Positions 11,341 through 22,080 of a stretch of 64,000 nt of DNA are shown one piece after another. The stretch comes from Taxawa tesnikishii (nom. ined.) (lineage: Eukaryota; Ascomycota; Dothideomycetes; Dothideales), in contig JAPDRO010000001.1 of NCBI GenBank assembly GCA_030247885.1, positions 1,860,001-1,924,000 on the forward strand, read 5' to 3'. The notes under the pieces were generated by a model, which saw nothing but the letters and a program-made list of their open reading frames with translations, ran no database searches and was not told where the DNA came from. The translations under genes were made by a program, and so were the position numbers. Every line of letters begins with the position of its first letter. The stretch's first letter is position 1.

Positions 11341-11925
11341 TGCGAGTCCTGTTGGGTCTCTGGCAGGCGTATGCCAGTTTTCTTACCACCCACCCTTGGG
11401 TCGCTTGGTTGGGCATGGGTCATGAAAAGGTTTTCTCTTACGAATGCTTTTCATGGCGTGGAACTGTCTTTACCGCAAGATGTTTGGGACTGATACCACT
11501 CCTGTAATCGTTGCACTTTTTTATAGGATTCTCTAAGAAGTAGGCGCGAGGCAATCGCCATTGGGGTTTGGTGTCTTTTGAAGCCCCATGTGTGTTTTGT
11601 TTCTAGGAGGAAAACTCCCGGGTGGCCACCAATGGTGAGCTATCACGAAACCGAGCCGGACATTCCTTGTGAGAGCAGATGCCTGGAGCTTTGCCTTTTG
11701 TACGCGCAAACATCCTTGTTAAGCCGCATGAGACGATGCCTCGCCCTCTTCCATCCGTCAGAGCAACTTCCTGCCTGTGTGAAACCCAGGAATATCCGTT
11801 GCAACGATCCAACAACCCCCTTGAGCACAAGCAACCCGCGAACGCCAGAACACCTCGCTGAAGTCTCGAATCCCCCTCCCCATCCGTGTCCTGTGATATT
11901 TCCTTCCGTAGCCGTACGCGTCACG
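11341..11925. other. Intergenic between convergent genes
   Basis: Shared 3' region of the Mhp1-like gene (+) and the FAM32A-like gene (-). No gene seen; expected to hold both polyadenylation sites. Confidence 0.6.
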
Positions 11926-12456
11926 TTATCCAGGCCCGATTCTGGGCATGTCGTGGTGCTCGCTGAGCGTGGAGAGGTACTTGTTGAGTTCCTCCACACG
12001 CTCCTTGTGCGTCTTGACACCCTCGCGCTTCAGGCGTTCGTCGAGCTACGCGTGTCTCCATGTGAGCGAAAACCGCAGCCTCGAAAACCCCGGACTCGGC
12101 GCCCGGCGAGTGGGTTGAAGAGCTAGGGCAAGAGAAGGAGAAAGAAATACGCACCCGCTTCCTCTTGCGCTCCTCGTGCCTTCGCTCCGCTTCCGTCTTG
12201 TAACCCCCGGCGCGGAAGTCTCCCTCGAAGCCGTGGCCGCGCTTCCTCCTCGCTCGTCTACACCCGCTGCCTCCTTGTCTTCCTCTTGCTGCTCTTGCAC
12301 GACCTTGTTTCCCTCTGCCTGCTTGCTCTCGCCCGGCTCGTCTGCGGCGGCCGCCGTTGGTTTTGATTTCTTCTTACGTTTCTTGTCGACGCCGGCGTTT
12401 TTGGCGCCTTTGAGCTTGAGGCCGCCGCCTACTCCGGTATAGTCGGAGGATGGCAT
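11926..12456 (-). CDS. FAM32A-like protein (small spliceosome-associated basic protein)
   Basis: Homologue of FAM32A, a small lysine-rich nuclear protein known from human spliceosomes as a step II factor near the active site. Two exons: 12456-12155 and 12045-11926, with intron GTGCGT...TAG. The N-terminus is SSDYTGVGGGLKLKGAK followed by DKKRKKKSK. The C-terminal exon gives LDERLKREGVKTHKERVEEL and then NKYLSTLSEHHDMPRIGPG, the family's hallmark. Exon 1 reads in one frame to about EDKEAAGVDER, then FEGDFRAGGYKTEAERRHEE in the -1 frame. Exon lengths 302 + 120 = 422 nt become 423 with one extra base (140 aa), so a single missing base somewhere about 12190-12300 is the simplest reading. A longer upstream frame to 12555 lacks family similarity, so ATG 12456 is preferred. 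Confidence 0.85.
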
Positions 12457-13414
12457 GGCGAACGACTTGGACTGGTGCAGTGGGCGGTCCTCGGCAATGC
12501 TTGAGTGATGGACTGTAGCTGGCGCCAAGACTTGCACGTGCACGAGCTCCTTCACTCTTGGTCACGCACCATCACCTTCTTGCAACGGTATGCAACGTTT
12601 CAATCCGACGTCAGGCAAAAAGATACTCCTTTCCATCACGTACAGGTGCGCGGCTACGATGGACCGCTTGCCGGACCCTTGCTCGGGTACGGTCCGCCAT
12701 TCCTGTTGTTGTGGTCAGGCCACTGTTCAATGTGTAACTACATCAGCAACTGTTTGATCTCAACACCCGAGAACTTCGGCCGGGGAGCGGAACGTCGGGA
12801 AGAGAGAGAGAAGTCATGTGTGGTTCGCTGAGCAGGCATACCGCATCTGTCTGATTGTGTACCTGCATGCAGGTTGCTGCAGTCTTACTCAGCGGCGCGC
12901 CACTAGGGCAGCAAGAGGTGCGTCTCCTGCCTCTGTGATTATGCTTAGGGCTTGGGGTTCAAAGCCGCACTCTAGCCTGATAAGGAAATGGGTTGTGTTC
13001 ATGAGCCCTGCCAAGCATCTCAGTCACTCATTCTACGGCAAACCGAGGCCTTTTCTACTCTTCTTACGGCCATTTGAGGAGGCACAAGGTGATTCTGTAA
13101 GAGAACGTTTTCGGGAACCTTCTTCCGGAGTGCGTGTTGGACCGACGGGTTGCAATACCCTCCGTGTGAACGGATGTTCATCCGCTCCAAGTATCACATC
13201 TTGGCTTGAATGAAGCCGAGTATGGATTTACATATAATGTCGATCGCCGGTCTGCCAGGCAAAGGCATTACCCTCTCAAGTTCGACTGCTATCGAAGACA
13301 ACTCCAGGCTCTTGGTTCCGTAAACCATTTGCACTCACATCATCACTCAATCGCGGCAACCAACTACGCCTCTTCACCCATTGCTACCAGCCTCATCGTT
13401 CTCTTTCAGCCAGG
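12457..13414. other. Intergenic, divergent promoters
   Basis: No gene recognised in 958 bp. It separates the divergent FAM32A-like (-) and OYE (+) genes and presumably holds both promoters. Open frames of 95-131 codons here show no family features. Confidence 0.5.
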
Positions 13415-14918
13415 ATGCCAGCCGACATCAACTCCCTACAACTCTCTTCCCCATTCACTCTCCCCAATGGTCTGGTCTTCCCGAACCGCCTGATCAAAGT
13501 GCGTTGCTCGACTCCCTTCAACTCCAGTCACCTATCCTCCCAAAGAAGAAAACCCCGAACACAAACCACTAACCGTTCCCTCCACAGGCAGCAATGGCAG
13601 AACACATGGCAGGCAATGACTACCTCCCCGACTCGAAATTCGATCAGGTCTACAGTCAATGGGGCTCTGGCGGCTGGGGCGCTCTGCTGACAGGCAACGT
13701 GCAAGTGGACCCGACATGGCTGGGCTCCGCCAGCGACGTCGCGCCCGATCTATCACAGCTGTCCGCTGTCAAGAAGACATGGGCGTCGTGGGCCACGGCT
13801 ATGGGCAGCCAAGGCACGCCGGCTATCATGCAGATAAGCCACCCTGGACGGCAGTCGGGTCTGGGCGCGGGAAAGAAGGGAATCTGGGGCAAGAACATCG
13901 CGCCCAGCGCCATTCCGCTCGATTTCGGACCCGGAGTTGTGGCAAAGGTGGCAAGCAGAACCATGTTTGGGACGCCTAAGGAGATGACAGTGCAGCAGAT
14001 CGAGACGGTTGTGGAACAATTTGCGAGGACGGCCGAGCTCGCGGCCGAGGCTGGATTTGCGGGTGTAGAGTTGCACGGCGCCCATGGGTACCTCCTCGAC
14101 TCGTTTCTTTCTGCTCGGGTAGGTGTCTTTGCGACGACGCTATGCACGGGTGAATACTTGGCTGACACTCTCTTCGTTAGTCAAACCTCCGAACAGACGC
14201 CTACGGTGGCACGCCAGCTAAGCGCGCAAAGCTGGTCCTCGACATCATCGCCGAGGTCCGGAGGCGTGTACCAGCATCCTTTGCCGTTGCATTAAAGATG
14301 AACTCGGTCGACCACCAGCGTGACTCCGACATGGCCGCATGTCTGGAACAGGTCGCACTGGTGCACGCCGCCAAGATCGACTTCCTCGAAATCTCCGGCG
14401 GCTCGTACGAGGATCCCACAATGCAGGCCACCGTACTGCCGGAAAAGCACGTCAGTGCCAGCACGACCGCTCGGGAAGCCTTCTTCCTCGACTTCGCCAA
14501 AGCGATTCGCCAGCGCCACCCCGATCTCGTCCTCATGGTCACAGGAGGGTTCCGCTCGCGCAAGGGCATGGAGGCCGCTCTGCGGGGTGGAGGCTGTGAT
14601 CTTGTTGGTATCGCCAGGCCAGCCGCTGTGAGGCCGCAGCTGCCGAAAGAGATCATCTTGAACCGACACGTCCCGGATGACGAAGCTACCATCTATGTCG
14701 CCAAGATCGAACCATCTTGGTTGTTGAAGCAAATCCCTGTCAAATCGATCGGTGCTGGTGCTCAGAGCGTAAGCCATCCTTGAGCCTTTTTCAAACACCG
14801 CGAGTGCTGACGGTGAATGAAGGCGTACTTTTCAAGACAAATTCAACGTCATGGCAAAGGCTTGCCAGTGGAAACGAAGCATGTTGTGGGCAGTGTTCCA
14901 CTGGCGACGAAAGCCTGA
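13415..14918 (+). CDS. NADH:flavin oxidoreductase, old yellow enzyme family
   Basis: FMN-dependent TIM-barrel ene-reductase that reduces activated C=C bonds using NAD(P)H; the natural substrate is usually unknown. Exons: 13415-13498, 13588-14118, 14181-14768, 14823-14918 (1299 nt, 432 aa, all in phase). Features: SSPFTLPNGLVFPNRLIKAAM at the N-terminus, WGALLTGNVQVDP, the active-site region MQISHPGRQSG, FAGVELHGAHGYLLDSFLS with the FMN/substrate-binding motif, SNLRTDAYGG after the third exon starts, DFLEISGGSYEDP, and VMVTGGFRSRKGMEAAL phosphate-binding strand. It belongs to the OYE-like subgroup common in ascomycetes. It is convergent with the unknown gene at 15068. All splice sites are canonical and no frame problem is seen. 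Confidence 0.92.
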
Positions 14919-15067
14919 ATTCAGTATACTGTGCCCTAGTGGTGTTAGGGTTAACAAGAGCGATAGTTGCTAATCATAGGTTCTGTTCTGGAGGAAGGCG
15001 TCAGTGTAGTGCAAGTAATTCGGAGTGTTGATAGACCGGTGTTCGCAAATTGCTTGTTGTAGAGAGT

Positions 15068-16932
15068 CTACAAATCATCAAAGCTTCCTTTGTTTTCCTC
15101 TTCCCATGCTGCTCTTATTGCCGGATCGACCTGGTCCGCTTTTGCCTGCGCTTCTGTGAGTTCTCGCTCCTCACGAGCTGGTTCGCTCTCATCCTCAATG
15201 AGCTTTTCCACTACCTCGATTCCACGTTCCAGCCAATACTTTTGATGTGCAGCCGGATCAACGCTATGATCAAGTGTCTCCCAATCTTTGTCTGGGTTTT
15301 CTTCAAGAAGCTTCTGCAGCTCTTCTCTCTGCTGTGCGACTTGCGCCCGCATTTTCTCCTTCCTCTCTTCAAACTTCTCCTGTGTCGTAACGTGATAGCG
15401 TGTGTCTGAGATCTTCTTTTCTAGTTTTCGTCTCTGCTCGGCGTCTGCGTCTGCCGGAAGTGCGTCCAGCTCGGCTTGTGCCTCTTTGAGGGTTTGTTCC
15501 CGTTCTTTGCGCATCGCAGCCCATTTCTTTAGCGCCTGTAGCGCTCTCAAGGGTTCCTCGGCGCGGTAACGGTCACGCTCACCTTCCTCGTATGCATCAC
15601 GGCGGCGGGAAAATGCATCACCGTTAAAGTCATCTGGCCAGCCGTTCTCGATGTACGCTTGCTTGTATGGCTCATATTCGGGCCATCCCTTCCCGTACAG
15701 ACCTCCTGGAATATACTGCAACGTTTTAAAGCGATTGATCATGTCTCGAAGGAGTTCAACCGCAGGCCGGCTGGGATACTGATCCAAGTCGTTCTCATTT
15801 ACAGTTTCTGGCAAATCTTTGACATCCGAGTCGTGGTCGTCTTCTCGATTGTCACTCCGCCCTGACTTCGAGTCATAGTCTCCTTCGCCGGCGGATTCAT
15901 GGTTTTCTTGTTCAGAGTGGTGATCGTCTTCGTCGTCGGAGGCATTGTCGGATTCAGTGTCGTTTGTTCCCCCTGAATCCGAGTCTTGGGAAGAATGATG
16001 TTGCCCAAAGTAAGGGTCTGCCGTGCCGCCCAGCTGTTCTATGAACCACATTTTGAAGTCTTTGGTGTCGAGTATCATGACGCTACCGTGGTTCCCACAA
16101 TCATTCAAGGCAATATACCAGGGTCTCATGAAGAGGCCATCTTTAGCGTCGTAGCCTCTGACCGCCTGCCGCCACTGCGCTCCAGGACGTGCGTAGTCAA
16201 GAGCATAGAAGGGATCTACGAAGCTGCGAAACCAACGCTCGGTGTCTTCTGACGCATCGCCACGCATGTCGGGTCCGAACTCGCCGCCAAAAGAAATTCT
16301 CCGTGGTCGCTTCCGTGATTCCAGTTGCCCTCTCCAGGATTTTTATAAGGAAGCATTTGCAACAAATCGACAACGTCCTTGGTGAGGCCTAAGCGTGCCG
16401 CCATGTTGATGTCGACAGGCTTCGTGGTGTGCGGCGGGTATGCGAGATCTTCCGCATTGATGTAACGCGTTTTAACGAACAGCTCATACAGCTCCGTCAT
16501 TAATCTTGCAATTTCTGCAATCACGGGATGAGGGTTTTCGGGGTATACGGGACTATAAACTGACGGACTCAAGGGAGGATTGTACACCTGCAGTTCTCCT
16601 ATGAGGTCGTCCATGTTGGTACCGGCAGCAGGCCACTTCTTCTCAGGACTGGGAGGCTCAGGGACTGGATTATTAGCAGCGACCCCATTGAAACGAGAGG
16701 CGATGAGGTTGCCGATGGCTTCCTTGAGTTCCCTTGGCTCTCCCAGATTTTGACCAAGGATCTCCTCTAGGCCTGTGCGAACACGCTTCGTTGATACAGT
16801 AGACAGATCACTATTGGCGAGAACATCATCGATGACAGATGCATACGATGCCTCTTGTTCTTTGGTTACTGTTGATTGGTCAGAAAGCGATACCATGGAT
16901 AAGACAGACGGCAATGTCTCCGTACGAATCAT
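15068..16932 (-). CDS. Conserved fungal hypothetical protein, acidic middle, charged coiled-coil C-terminus
   Basis: Not assigned to a named family. Segment 16932-about 16300 has an alpha-helical region ending GLTKDVVDLLQMLPYKNP...NHGSDHGEF, and segment about 16300-15068 continues GGEFGPDMRGDASEDTERW, WYIALNDCGNHGSVMILDTK, then a long Asp/Ser-rich acidic stretch and an Arg/Glu/Lys coiled coil to the stop. The two join by a -1 slip beside AAATT at 16294-16298. One added base gives SDHGEISFGGEFG and a total of 1866 nt, or 621 aa. The part around residues 200-290 resembles ascomycete proteins of unknown function that report on small-molecule or SMI1/KNR4-like folds, but I would not call that. 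No signal peptide or membrane span is seen. Confidence 0.7.
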
Positions 16933-17434
16933 TGCATTTGGCTGTTATGCTGTCATCAGAACGTGCTTTTATAGGGGCTGTGTAAAATGGTTGTTTGACG
17001 ACTTAACGATGGTACAAGGGGGCCTACCGTACTTTCACACGATAGTACGAGCAGACAAGCCTTGGTCGAGAGGAATCAATGCACAAGCATGCTTACACTG
17101 GGCTCAGCGTCTCTTCATATAAGTAAGGCCGTTTGAGACGTGGGAGCGGCGAGAAGACAATTGTTGCCTGTCAGTGGAAGTATTAGATGTTGCTGCCTCC
17201 TGCGGGCGGTTCACACGGTCTTGGCACGCTAAGAAGATGATCTTTACTGTTGCCTGAATGTAAAAGCTAAGGTATGAGAGGACAGTGACATTAGATGTGA
17301 TTTATTAAGAAAATTTGTATATTTCCAATCGTAGACATAACCACCAACGCCGCGCTGGACATCAATTATGCAAACATGCTCATCAACAAAGCGTCAAAGG
17401 CTCCAGCATCATCATCATGAACCTCCATAATCAC
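16933..17434. other. Intergenic
   Basis: Promoter of the 15068-16932 gene and 3' flank of the GH43 gene. No gene seen. Confidence 0.6.
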
Positions 17435-18478
17435 TCAAACGGTGGAAGAGACAACCTGCCGCGACGTATCAATGCTGATCGTGGTCTGGTACATGGCTCG
17501 GTAGCCCAGGTTTTGAGGGCCGACATCTCCAGCGTGAAAGACCATATGGACTCCGTCATGCGCAACATGCGCACCGCCGGGCGAGTACAAGCCATCGGTG
17601 CCGGTAACCATCATGGGTCCGCGCTTGACGTACGGCCCTGTGATCTTGTCCGCGAACGCGTAGCTGACGTCATAGTTGTCCGTCGCAAAGCAGTTGCTGC
17701 TGAAGAAGAGAACGTACTTTCCGTCAGACGTGCGGGCGAGTGAGGGTGCCTCGATCAGCGGGCCGTCGCCATCGCTGCGGTCAAGAAGCTGAGTTGGCGC
17801 ACCAACGGGTGTGTAGCCGTCACTCTGCAGGCGCTGGAGCATGATCGGGGTGGGTACGATGGGCTGAACGGTGTTTCCGCATGAACCGCCGTGTCCAATG
17901 GAGTTGCCATCGACCTTGTATACCAGCCAGTACGAGCCGTCTGCATCATGGAAGGCGGATGAGTCGATTGCACCGCCAACGGCCAAATTGCATGCAATGG
18001 GTTGCGGTTGAGGGGTGTAGGGGCCCTGTGGTTTGCTGGCTACTGCAGCACCCACGCAGTGTTTCGACGGATCTCCTCCATAGGCTGCGCTGTAGTGCAG
18101 AACGTACTGGCCTTGAGCATTCTTGACGACGTTCGGAGCCCATACGGCGGCTCCTTGAGCATGAACCCAGGCACCGACGGTAGGCAAGGCGTCCTGGCCG
18201 GTGACGGTCCAGGAGTTGAGGTTATCCGTGGAGTGCGCTACTTGTACATTGATGAGGCTTTGGCTTCCAATAGCGTTGGGTTTGCCGAGCGTCTTGTGAT
18301 TGTTCGTAGAGAAGGCCCACCAGTCATTGTAGTCCTGGAAAAGACTGGGGTCTGCAAAATCTTGACTAATGACCTGCTTCACCTTTGTGGTGCCGGTAGT
18401 CTTGACTTGCGGTACAGGAGAAGCCAGGGTGGCGGGAAGAAGCGCAAGAAGCGCAGGAAAGAATGCCGATGCGATCAT
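17435..18478 (-). CDS. Secreted glycoside hydrolase family 43 protein (arabinanase/xylosidase type)
   Basis: Five-bladed beta-propeller glycosidase acting on arabinose- or xylose-containing plant polysaccharides outside the cell. Single exon, 347 aa. Residues 1-20 form a signal peptide (FFPALLALLPATLAS, with likely processing near PVPQ). Catalytic features: the general base Asp near 43 in FADPSLF, the pKa-modulating Asp in GGAIDSSAFHDADGSYWLVY near 170, and the acid Glu in GPLIEAPSLARTSDGKY near 244. FSSNCF and GLYSPGGAHV complete the blade pattern. No carbohydrate-binding module or membrane anchor. The exact GH43 subfamily and substrate cannot be fixed by eye. Confidence 0.92.
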   Translation of the reverse strand: MIASAFFPALLALLPATLASPVPQVKTTGTTKVKQVISQDFADPSLFQDYNDWWAFSTNNHKTLGKPNAIGSQSLINVQVAHSTDNLNSWTVTGQDALPTVGAWVHAQGAAVWAPNVVKNAQGQYVLHYSAAYGGDPSKHCVGAAVASKPQGPYTPQPQPIACNLAVGGAIDSSAFHDADGSYWLVYKVDGNSIGHGGSCGNTVQPIVPTPIMLQRLQSDGYTPVGAPTQLLDRSDGDGPLIEAPSLARTSDGKYVLFFSSNCFATDNYDVSYAFADKITGPYVKRGPMMVTGTDGLYSPGGAHVAHDGVHMVFHAGDVGPQNLGYRAMYQTTISIDTSRQVVSSTV

Positions 18479-19956
18479 GATCCTGCTGTGCCTCGAAGGA
18501 GAGGGAAGGAATAGAATAAGTAGATATTTGTCAAGGACACTGAGATGAGATGAGATGAGATGATAGCGAGTGCGCTGGTACAGGGGGCAGAGGAAAGAGC
18601 TTATGTATAGTATCGTCTTTCACGGGCGAGGACCTACCGTTTCTACACGAGAGCGTCTCGCAAGCTTTGAAATGTCGAGCGACATCTGGATGTTGCTAAT
18701 TTGGGTAGAGCTGGAACCGACCGCTATGCCGTCGTTGGCGAAGTAGAAGCCTCATGGAGGAAGACGAGCTGCTGTCGGTCTGCAAAGTGCAGCCGGAGAG
18801 CGTAGGCACAGCGAACTAACGGCGCACAAGCTCAGCTGTAGAGACTACCATACGAAGCATGCTTAGACGACCTCTGCCGGCGGCTTGACCGACGCGGTGA
18901 GGCTCACTAGATGCACTCATGACTGCGTGCGGCGTTCGTGAGGTACCGGTTCCGTTCGTATTCTGGCTGTTAGTGATGGAGGAGGAGCTGGCGGATGTGG
19001 GCGTTGGCCGAGCAAAGGCTTTGGGCCAGACCCTGTCCAGGCTAGTCCAGCAAGCGGTGCCTATTTTTATCCACCACGTGTTTTACACTCGACTTCTTGA
19101 GCCATCACCCATTCTGTTGCCCACACGTTCACTTTCGAGCCGGTTTCCTTCTCTTCCGCATCCGTCGCCCGTCGTGAGTCTGAATACAAGCCACTACTTT
19201 TGGTTCCATCGTCTCCTCGGGTATGTCCGACAAGTCTTGATGAGGATGGTGCTCTACTAAATCACCTGCTTCTCATCCGTATGACTGTTGTCAATCTGAC
19301 AAAAGACGATGCGGTGTAACCAAATGACTGCCTGGACGTAATGCCATGCTGGATAACACAGGAGCACGTTTCGTTTTCACACCACACTTCCTGGCTACGC
19401 TGGCTCTCGCAGCATAGGTCCCGTACTCACGCTGTCATCCTCTTCACTTACCTCATATCGGGGATTCTCTAGATTGTCATGCGTAGGTTCGGATAGGAGC
19501 TAGTCAGTGATGTAGACATATAACTCCAAAGAGTCTGTATCGCACGCTCTCGCCTTCGCGGTGTTGTGGCAACACGCGTCTCCTGGCTGACAGATGGAAA
19601 CTCCGGGAGAAGCACTGCAGCTTGAGACTGCGAGGGATGGTTCGGTACATTGTTAAATATTTCTTTCCCGGAACTGGTGGACGAGGAACTGTTGATGTTA
19701 CAATTGGGGTTGTTGTGGACAAGCTTTCTCTGATTGTCAACTCACGCAACCCTTGCGCTTGGCTGACATGGCGTCGTGCAGGAATCACACCGGGACTTGT
19801 AGTGGAGCTGGGCGTGGAGAAGATTCAGATCACTCTACATTGTAAGTGTAACAAGAAGCAAGAATTCGTTGATGGGCTAAAGAGCGAGGCTTTCGTCGCG
19901 TATCGGGCTATGTCAAAACCTACATGTAACCTCTACTTCTTAGCCTGCAACCTCTT
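18479..19956. other. Long intergenic stretch
   Basis: No gene supported in 1.5 kb. Just upstream of the GH43 start is a short pentamer repeat (TGAGA/ATGAG type, 18541-18563). Open frames at 18919-19260 (+) and 19504-19788 (-) show no family features. Confidence 0.5.
18541..18563. repeat. Short (TGAGA)n microsatellite
   Basis: About four and a half copies of a five-base unit in the GH43 promoter region. Confidence 0.7.
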
Positions 19957-20580
19957 CTACTCCACCTCCACAATCTCAAGGATTGTGTCCTCAATACTGG
20001 GCATTGTCGGCTTCCACCCAAGATACTTCTGTGCGCGACCGCTCCTGGCCCTTGAGTTCAGGCCCCAGCTGAGTGCCTGGAAGTCCGCCGTCTCCCAGGC
20101 TTCATCCTTGCCCATGGGCTGCACATGCGCAGCTTTGATGTAACCCTTGTCGGCAGCAGACTTCGCAACGACCTTGGCCAGCTCGCCCCACACAAACTCA
20201 CCGTTCTCGACGATGTAGTAGCCCTTGGGGCCCCACAGACCGGTACCCTCTCTACCTGCAGCGGCTGCTTCTGCAAATAGGCGGAAGAGAACCGCGAGGT
20301 CATGCACGTGCACGCTATTCCAGCGCGCCTGCCCTTTCCCGATGACGGGTGCTTTGCCCAGTTTTAGGGTGGATTCTGCGAGCGTGGGTGTTTGACGGGA
20401 ACGCTGTGAGACGGGACCTCGACCGCTGCCTGTAATCAAATCAGAGGATGGCCAACAAGGGTGGCGAATTGAGAGACTCGCCGTAGATGGGGAGGAGGAG
20501 GAGGAGGAGGAGGAGGAGGAGGAGGAGGAGGAGGAGGAGGAGGAGGAGGAGGAGGAGGAGGAGGAGCTGGATAAACATTC
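19957..20580 (-). pseudogene. NAD-dependent epimerase/dehydratase, C-terminal half with a GGA expansion
   Basis: The C-terminal half of an extended SDR epimerase is clear in exon 20429-19957: GSGRGPVSQRSRQTPTLAE, ARWNSVHVHDLAVLFRLF, GPKGYYIVENGEFVWGELAK, ALSWGLNSRAR and AQKYLGWKPTMPSIEDTI. A 52-nt intron (20481-20430) with a GC donor (TACG|GCGAGT) joins it to PIY, completing the conserved PxxIYG motif. Directly upstream the frame is 25 leucines encoded by the GGA/TCC repeat, where the family has a short strand ending in PPT. Further upstream I find no Rossmann GxxGxxG nor catalytic YxxxK in any frame before the divergent SDR begins. The N-terminal half therefore seems lost, or is unreadable because of assembly errors. 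Confidence 0.65.
20491..20566. repeat. (GGA)n trinucleotide microsatellite, about 25 units
   Basis: A perfect GGA/TCC run of about 76 bp. On the minus strand it reads as poly-Leu in the epimerase frame, poly-Pro and poly-Ser in the other two. It sits exactly before the PIYG motif of the epimerase remnant. Confidence 0.95.
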
Positions 20581-21084
20581 TTCCGCGCCTTCTGTGCTGC
20601 TCCGCAGCGCGTGTTTGCGCGTTTGCTCGATCCGTCGTTTTGTATGCACAAGCAGTTCGATTCGACATCAGATTGCGCGTAGTTTACAGCATCATGCGAG
20701 CAACCCGCGAGCACTTGTCGGGGACGTGCGACTGGGCATCGTCTAGTATGCTGTAATCGATCCGTGTAAGTGTATCATAGAGTCGCGTCGGGTCCCAAAC
20801 GGCTGGCCTTCCATGGCGGTCTTGGCTCCTTCAGGCTCGTTGATGAAGACGGCCAGGCGTTTGAGGCCCTTGCCCTCACTGCAGGATTGCAGTAGGAGCA
20901 GAAAGCTGGATTTCTAGTAGAGTCAAGTTCGACAACACTCAGCAGCTGCCTCTCACATACTCCCCTTGAAGAATCAACACATGCCATCTGTGGCACCGTC
21001 AAAGCGAGCCGCTTCAGTACGTCATCGCCCATCACGAGCGAATCACTCGAGCATCACAGCAGCAGAATGAAGAAAGAGCAGGGG
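20581..21084. other. Region between epimerase remnant and SDR promoter
   Basis: An intact epimerase would need its N-terminal domain here. The minus-strand frame 21035-20775 (MGDDVLKRLALTV...) is the only candidate and has no Rossmann signature. Otherwise nothing is seen. Confidence 0.4.
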
Positions 21085-21090
21085 TATATA
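21085..21090 (+). promoter_or_regulatory. TATA box of the SDR gene
   Basis: TATATA preceded by GGGG. It lies 107 bp before the preferred ATG 21192 and only 20 bp before the upstream in-frame ATG 21105. That spacing argues that transcription starts downstream of 21105 and favours 21192 as the start codon. Confidence 0.5.
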
Positions 21091-21191
21091 CACTCCCACG
21101 ACATATGTCTTCGCCTCTCACTCGTCTTGAACAAACAAGCCAGCACCTCTGCAACTTCGCACAACCAGTTGAACCATCACAAACACCACCA

Positions 21192-22080
21192 ATGTCCACC
21201 ACCAAGACAGCCATAATCAGCGGCGGTGCTCGAGGTATCGGTCGTTGCCTTGTTCGACGCTTCCTCGAGCGCGGCTACAAAGTCTACGTCTTCGACATCG
21301 ACGAGGAGGAGCTCAAGCACACCACTACCGTCCATCTGAAGCAGTACTACGACAAGAAGCAAGTCGAGTCGGCCGTATGCAACCTCCGCTCCGTTGACGA
21401 AATCCGCGACAAGGTCAAGCAAGCCGCGGAGTGGCTCGGCGGCCGCATCACCGTTCTTGTCAACAATGGAGGTATTGCAACGCCAACCTGGCCCGAAGGA
21501 AAGACAATGGCCGACTTCGACACTATTTCGCAGTGGCAGGCGTAAGCTCCTTACCCGTCTCCTCCATTGTGACCTAGGTACTGATAGCAAACGCCGTAGC
21601 TACGTCGAGACGAACCTCACAGCTCCCTTCGCTGTCTCCCAAGCTTGCCTGCCCTTCATGAAGCAGGAGGATGAGAAAGATGCTGCCCACCACGACGATG
21701 CCGATGCCGGCCCTTGCATCATCCACATTGGTTCCTTCCGCGCCCTACAATCCGACCCGAACCAAGAGGGTTACGCCTCGACCAAGTCTGGCCAGCTGGG
21801 TCTTATGCACAGCATGGCTATTAGTCTGTCGCGGTGGGGCATCAGGGTAAACCTCGTGGCCCCAGGCCGCATCAAGGTCGCCCACGAGAGCAAGGACGGT
21901 GATGAGAAGGGCATGCAATGGGCAGAGCTGAATGAGGAGCAGGACGTGGAGGATCACCCGACGAATCGTGCTGGACGGCCAGCGGACATCGCGGATGCAG
22001 TTGAGTATCTCGTCAATGCGGGATTCGTTACTGGCCAGGACATCACAGTCGATGGAGGCGCGAGCAAGAAGAAGAAATGA
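21192..22080 (+). CDS. Short-chain dehydrogenase/reductase (classical SDR)
   Basis: NAD(P)-dependent oxidoreductase of the classical SDR family. Exons 21192-21541 and 21600-22080 (831 nt, 276 aa). Cofactor motif SGGARGIG at residues 10-17, followed by VYVFDIDEEEL, whose acidic residue after beta-2 suggests NAD(H) preference. NNGG replaces the usual NNAG. Catalytic set: Ser in IIHIGSFRA, then YASTKSG with Tyr and Lys. The C-terminal GFVTGQDITVDGGAS is typical of glucose-dehydrogenase/3-oxoacyl-reductase-like SDRs. An upstream in-frame ATG at 21105 would add 29 residues, but it lies too close to the TATA box. The gene is divergent from the epimerase remnant. The C-terminus is KKKK; substrate unknown. 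Confidence 0.9.

Noticed and set aside
20487-20756. Plus-strand open frame with poly-Arg
   Set aside because: Translation of the GGA repeat only; no conserved flanking sequence.
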